DNA of 64,000 bases, taken from Hymenolepis diminuta. Lineage: Eukaryota; Platyhelminthes; Cestoda; Cyclophyllidea; Hymenolepididae. Position numbers and translations under genes: made by a program. The DNA lies in the NCBI GenBank assembly GCA_900708905.1, contig CAADRB010000010.1, positions 370,316 through 434,315 on the forward strand, written 5' to 3'. The notes beneath the pieces are model-generated. The model saw only the letters and a program-made list of their open reading frames with translations. It did not search any database and had not been told where the DNA came from. Below, piece after piece: positions 60,701 through 64,000 of this stretch (the first letter of the stretch is position 1; each line of letters starts with the position of its first letter).

Positions 60701-63245
60701 TTGTTTCGATAGAGGTTGACTGTATCTAACAATAAATACTTGACACTTGTGGTATTTATGGCTCCAGCCCAAGAACGAATATCAGAACAAAAATGCCAAT
60801 TTTCTCCAATAATGAGTCCTTCTTGGGTTGGCTAAAATTTAGATTTTTTTCCAGATTAGGTGACAATTTGTCGCTCACTTGAAATTTACTCCTTACCCCA
60901 TGGTCAAGTGAAGGGAGAATGGAAGAAAGATGATAAACTTAGGCTGCAAATAAAAAAATGGTGACTACCGCGTGAACAAAATAAACTTTAGTAGGACACT
61001 AAACTAGGTACAATCTTATTGACAGATATATATACGAGTTTGTCATCTCTCTAAGACAGCCTGGTCGTATTTTTGTATGTGAAAGGCTTAAAGAATTATG
61101 CTCCCTAAAACGGGAGTCCAATTTTAGATTGCCTTACGAATTAGTTTCTTCATGAAATTTAAACCTCAATTCAAATATGGGAGAAAAACAAGGTCGATTT
61201 GATGAATATCTGATGTAAATGGAAAAACTAAAGGCCACGTGAACAGAATTTAGTAAATAGGTGAACTTGTTAGACTCAATGACTTATATGTGTTCGTTAA
61301 ATCTTCTTCATATGCTAACACAGCTCAGTGACCAAAAACACACTTGACCCATATGTCTTGTAAAAGGGTTATTACTTCAAAATAGAGGAATGAGAGAAAC
61401 AAGTTTAGTATGATGAATATAGAGTGCAAATCTAGAAAATGAAGCCACACGATTGGAACAGAATGTAGTAAGGCATATGTGTGAATGTTTTAAAACATTT
61501 TTGCTGTATCTATCGCTATTTCCTCACGTGTGTCCTCAAATGATGATATACCCTCTCCCAGTTACCCATTCCATCCTCATGAAATCAGAACTCCATCCCA
61601 AAATGGAATTATAGAATAGGGATAATAGTAATGAATGTAAGTCACAAATTTAGAATAACCTGAACTCCACACGAAGAGGATAGAAGTGGACTGATTAATC
61701 TCCTATAGAGAAAGATGTACGAGTTAGTCATCTCCCCAACATGCACACAGCCTTGTGAGTGTCACTGTCCATGTGTCCATCTATTCCCTTCCCCAAGTGT
61801 CCTCAAATAAGGTCATCTCTTGTCTTGCTTACTCATTTTCTCTACTTCCCATCTGCCTACCTTGTCTCACACTTCCCAACGAATGGGATCTTTCTAAGAG
61901 GAGTGGTCTGAAATAAGACGTGATTTTTTTAAAGGATAAATAGGACATCCAGGTATTTCTCCTAGATAAACTTGGAGTGAATGCTTGTTTTCTTACTTCT
62001 TCATTATCTTCATTAACAGAGGAAGAGATTATCTCATTATTGAGGGGACTTTTGGAAACTGCCATCTGTGAAGTAGAAGGCTTTTGTCAAACCTATCAGC
62101 TGATGCAGTTTTCAAATCTACCAACACAAATCTGATGACTGAAATTATGGGCAAATGAAATGTAAACAACGAGTCCCTTGCTATTCTTCTGAAATATAAT
62201 GAGCGTGTTCTTTGAACGCGTCTTTCAAGTCAAAGGTCACTAGATTAAAGCACATCCCGATTAAGAAGGGGAATAGAATACAGTTTTTCTCTTAATATTG
62301 GCCCTGTTATGCCTTTCCCCTATTCAAGTTGTGTTAATAGCAAACAACTGATCTCCATCGTTTTGGTCTATCTGCCTCAATGCACTTTTCCTACTTTTAA
62401 TTTTTACCGCAAAATAGTAGCTTTTCATTCAAACTGCGAATCTATATTAGCCTTTTTTGCCTAATCAAAATGTTTCATTCCACAAGTGTAACATTTTTAA
62501 TTTTATTATTTAATGATTTGGAGGAATCTGAATTTGTTGGTGTGGAATTTCTATGACTTTCTAAAAAGTCCCTGATGTTGCCGACTTTAGCTGAAGAGCC
62601 ACGAAATAGTCATCGGACTATTCCTTAATGAAGTATACAGTCGGCTTTAATATTATGGTTATTTGGGTGCAATTTATAGCGTTCTCTTATTCAAGTTAAA
62701 TGTCTTCATTACTTCTTATCGAGGGCTTGAAAGATTTAAAGGGTGTTAGGTGTGACTCTGTAAGCAGCTTTCTAATCACAGTAAACGTTATAAAACACTT
62801 TTCTATTCCATCATTCAATAAATAAATACCACATGGGTGTTGAAAAAATGCTTTCTCGAATGTGATGTTATTCGTACGTTGGTAGCGAAGATATTTATTT
62901 TTGTCTTTCTTTTACTCTATTCCATAAGTATATTTGCTTTGTTCTAAAATTATAACGTGTATACTCTAGTTTAAATAAACTACCTTCAGCAGTTATTTAG
63001 ATATTATGCCTTCAAGTTCGAGTCTCATTGTTTCATTTTTTTTCCCTGTTTTGTAGGAAGAGATGTTGTTCTGCGACGATTGCGATCGAGGCTACCACAT
63101 GTTTTGTCTTCGTCCTCCACTCACCCAGCCACCTGAGGGCTCATGGAGTTGTACTCTCTGTCTAGAACGCTTCAAGGAGGCTGCTGCTTCCAATGTGAAT
63201 GCTGCCGCCAATTCAAACACCGTTGCCAAACCACTCGCCTCATAA
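42771..63245 (+). CDS. DPF/BAF45-family double-PHD protein (requiem)
   Basis: Six exons join in phase: 42771-43068, 43145-43287, 43326-43565, 43606-43771, 49312-49583 and 63057-63245, about 435 residues. Introns are 76, 38, 40, 5540 and 13473 bp. The N-terminus is the Requiem_N domain ([20 protein letters not shown], then [11 protein letters not shown]). A C2H2 finger follows ([16 protein letters not shown]...HYNSQH). Next come tandem PHD fingers: PHD1 with CDYC, CCSDC, HFSC and CIEC, and PHD2 with [23 protein letters not shown] and SWSCTLC. All zinc ligands are present. DPF proteins are BAF chromatin-remodelling subunits whose double PHD reads acylated histone H3 tails. The PHD2 exon begins exactly at the domain's second ligand pair. 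Human DPF1/2/3 cannot be distinguished; a single ancestral orthologue is likely. Extra exons in the large introns are possible. Confidence 0.93.
44950..45080 (+). repeat. tRNA-derived SINE, copy 5 (opposite orientation)
   Basis: The plus strand reads GAGTTCGAGTTTCTCACCAG, a B-box-like T arm, then GGCGGCTTCATGATATTACC, the reverse of the GGAGGCTCCATAATATCG-type tail in other copies. It ends near GGAAAACACTTTC. Confidence 0.6.
45800..45980 (+). repeat. Intronic duplication G, copy 1
   Basis: ATTATTTTGCAAAT, AAAATGCATTGT, CTTTTTGTTACTCC and a TTTTTC-CGA-TTCTTT block recur in the same order at 46775-46940. Confidence 0.6.
46775..46940 (+). repeat. Intronic duplication G, copy 2
   Basis: GATCATTTTGCAAATTTACT, CAAAATGCATTGTTATG and TTTTTGTTACTCCTTCG match 45800-45980. 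The copies lie about 970 bp apart, in direct orientation. Confidence 0.6.
49030..49245 (+). repeat. Dispersed repeat C, copy 4
   Basis: ATTCAGACTCCAAGAAGA, CTTGTAGCTCAAACTACTG, GGAATTGGATCCGTGATAAA, GACTGGCTGCATG and CCAATAATTGCTTCAG align with the other C copies. It ends only about 65 bp before the PHD1 exon of DPF. Confidence 0.6.
50555..50790 (+). repeat. DPF intron repeat E, copy 1
   Basis: CCCTCGATCTGCTTTTTTG, GCAAAATGTTACTTCC, ACTGCGCATGG, TTCGTTAAGAA, GACGGACTTTATG and TCTAATGTTGTTGG follow the same order as copies at 50880, 51480 and 62350. Confidence 0.6.
50880..51110 (+). repeat. DPF intron repeat E, copy 2
   Basis: TCCTCGATCTACTTTTTTGG, AACTGCGCAAGAAAATTAAT, TCATTAAGAAATCTTATTCC, GGACGAACTTTCTGTG and TCTAATGTTGCCGACG align with copy 1 immediately upstream. 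Confidence 0.6.
51280..51390 (+). repeat. tRNA-derived SINE, copy 6 (partial)
   Basis: GGGTCTCTCACCAGAGCATC followed by CAAAATTACCTTCCCTCTG corresponds to the tail of copy 5 at 44950, same orientation. Confidence 0.45.
51480..51760 (+). repeat. DPF intron repeat E, copy 3
   Basis: GCCGCAAAATGGCGAATTC, TGCTTCATCGATAAATTTCA, GAAGAATCGGAATTTGTCGG, CCTCTGATGTTGCCGA and AATAGTCATTCAGACTA match copy 4 at 62350 block for block. Confidence 0.7.
52345..52530 (-). repeat. tRNA-derived SINE, copy 7
   Basis: Minus strand: CACGTCTGTAAAATCAGAGA, CACGGGATCGATTATCATTA (B-box-like) and GCGCATATC, then the shared tail. Same orientation as copies 1-4. Confidence 0.55.
52531..59059. other. Interior of DPF intron 5, nothing recognised
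   Basis: Single-copy-looking T-rich intron. Short hydrophobic frames (for example 57038-57355) and a 104-codon frame at 57692-58006 have no domain or splice support. Purine/pyrimidine-rich runs occur near 54080 and 58798. Confidence 0.4.
59129..60482 (+). mobile_element. Mariner element with 31-bp perfect TIRs, decayed transposase
   Basis: Terminal inverted repeats at 59129-59159 and 60452-60482 are identical over 31 bp, beginning ACACATGGGCTGAAAAGTCC, and are flanked by TA at 59127-59128 and 60483-60484, the standard mariner target duplication. Total 1354 bp, a usual mariner length. A transposase start MDQKQFRV lies at 59308. After the gap the C-terminal part runs from [11 protein letters not shown] to a stop at 60416-60418. 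The catalytic signature is FHQDNAACH, then 34 residues, then the D of [11 protein letters not shown]34D. The transposase is dead, with at least two frameshifts and two premature stops in the visible 3' part. Confidence 0.93.
59334..60055. other. Assembly gap (722 N)
   Basis: Run of unknown bases entirely inside the mariner. The flanking TIR spacing gives a normal mariner length, so the gap size is probably about right. Confidence 1.
60895..61860 (+). repeat. Degenerate tandem array F in DPF intron 5
   Basis: At least four diverged units begin near 60901, 61170, 61377 and 61590. Recurring blocks are GATGAATAT, GTGCAAAT or ATGTAAAT, AAGGCCACGTGAACAGAAT (or similar), and TACGAGTTTGTCATCTCTC against TACGAGTTAGTCATCTCCCC. 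The apparent period of 200-270 bp is irregular. Confidence 0.5.
62350..62625 (+). repeat. DPF intron repeat E, copy 4
   Basis: TACCGCAAAATAGTAGC, AGGAATCTGAATTTGTTGG, TCCCTGATGTTGCCGAC and AAATAGTCATCGGACTATTC match copy 3 at 51480. It sits about 430 bp before the final PHD2 exon. Confidence 0.7.
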
Positions 63246-64000
63246 CCTCCCCTCCCACTTTGAAATGTCCCTCTTTTTGTTCTCAGGAGCGCCTCTTTCC
63301 CTCTTTCCTTCCAACACGGTGCCCCATGGTTCAACGTCCACTCTTTCCTCCTCACCCTCGTTTTGTAATCTTCCTCAATCTATAATCGATGTTCCCCTCC
63401 TGCTCTATGATAGTGATGATGATTGATTATTGATTGTTAATGGTCATGGCGATGCGGTGCCCATGCTCTACAACACTCATTGTGTATAGCCCCTATCTAA
63501 GGTGCATTTTTTACTTGTAATAATACTGTTATTAATACTAAGTAATGATGTTTCTTGGCTCCTTGGTTGTTCATTTGATTCTTATTCTTGGTCACAATAG
63601 GGGTTTCCAGACCTGTCGAAGGAAGTTTTTTTGACAATAATCTTGGACAGAAGAGCAGCACTCCGAAGCCTCTCTGCTGAGGAATTTACACTCTCTCTCT
63701 AATCCTTACGAGCGCTGTGCATAACACTGACAAAGAAAAATAGAGTAGTTTTACAGCATTGCGAAATGAGCACAGGACAAACTTTGCTTTTAATCGAGAA
63801 ATATGGTATAGTGTGTGTGAAGTGTTCAATTTCCTCCACGGATCTTTATCCTATGTTAATTAAAAATCTATTATAAAATTATATTGCTAGTCTTAATTAT
63901 TGATTCATTTACGAAAGGTGACGCTTGACTGATCCCTCGGCAAGTGACGATGATTAAATTGACCACCCATGCTGCGCAGTCGCTGGAATAGTGTTGGGTT
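63246..64000. other. 3' flank of the DPF gene
   Basis: Probable 3'UTR and downstream sequence. No canonical AATAAA is obvious just after the stop. Short frames at 63143-63426 are in other phases and CT-rich. Nothing else recognised. Confidence 0.4.

Overview
This is an AT-rich, intron-containing animal (metazoan) sequence with few genes per kilobase and many decayed dispersed repeats. The protein set (RBM15/Spenito-type RNA-binding protein, ZMAT2, a tetraspanin, FAM91A1, NUP58, a DPF/BAF45 double-PHD protein), very short introns (32-49 bp recurring), mariner and Tc1-like relics and tRNA-derived SINEs together suggest a parasitic flatworm, most likely a tapeworm. That placement is inferred from gene style, not from a diagnostic marker. 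I found no bacterial, phage, CRISPR or biosynthetic system, and nothing I would call a new biological system.

Layout. 1-12.9 kb is mostly repeat-rich intergenic DNA. It also holds the 3' end of a minus-strand gene (3644-4443) with an RWD-like reading frame that emerges only when exons are joined. 12.9-14.3 kb carries a plus-strand four-exon gene with WD40-like character, possibly DCAF4-like. 14.3-26.1 kb is intergenic: SINEs, other repeats and a dead DD37D-type transposase. 26.2-29.3 kb is an RBM15/Spenito homologue (minus). 31.4-32.0 kb is intronless ZMAT2 (plus), whose stop lies 51 bp from the stop of a convergent seven-exon tetraspanin (32037-33140, minus). 34.9-37.3 kb is FAM91A1 (plus). 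38.7-39.3 kb shows unrecognised exon-like segments. 39.8-42.4 kb is NUP58 (minus), head-to-head with a DPF-family gene (42771-63245, plus) across about 400 bp.

The DPF gene fills the right third of the window. Its last intron is about 13.5 kb and separates the exons for PHD1 and PHD2. That intron holds a mariner element (31-bp perfect terminal inverted repeats, TA duplication) inserted into an older SINE, a degenerate tandem array, and several copies of an intron-resident repeat. Both assembly gaps (30111-30552 and 59334-60055) fall inside transposable elements.

The recognised genes are housekeeping functions: pre-mRNA splicing and m6A/RNA processing (ZMAT2, RBM15), nuclear pore transport (NUP58), chromatin remodelling (DPF) and Golgi-endosome vesicle tethering (FAM91A1). 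They do not form an operon or a shared pathway. Exon boundaries were chosen by hand from GT/AG sites and reading phase, without transcripts.
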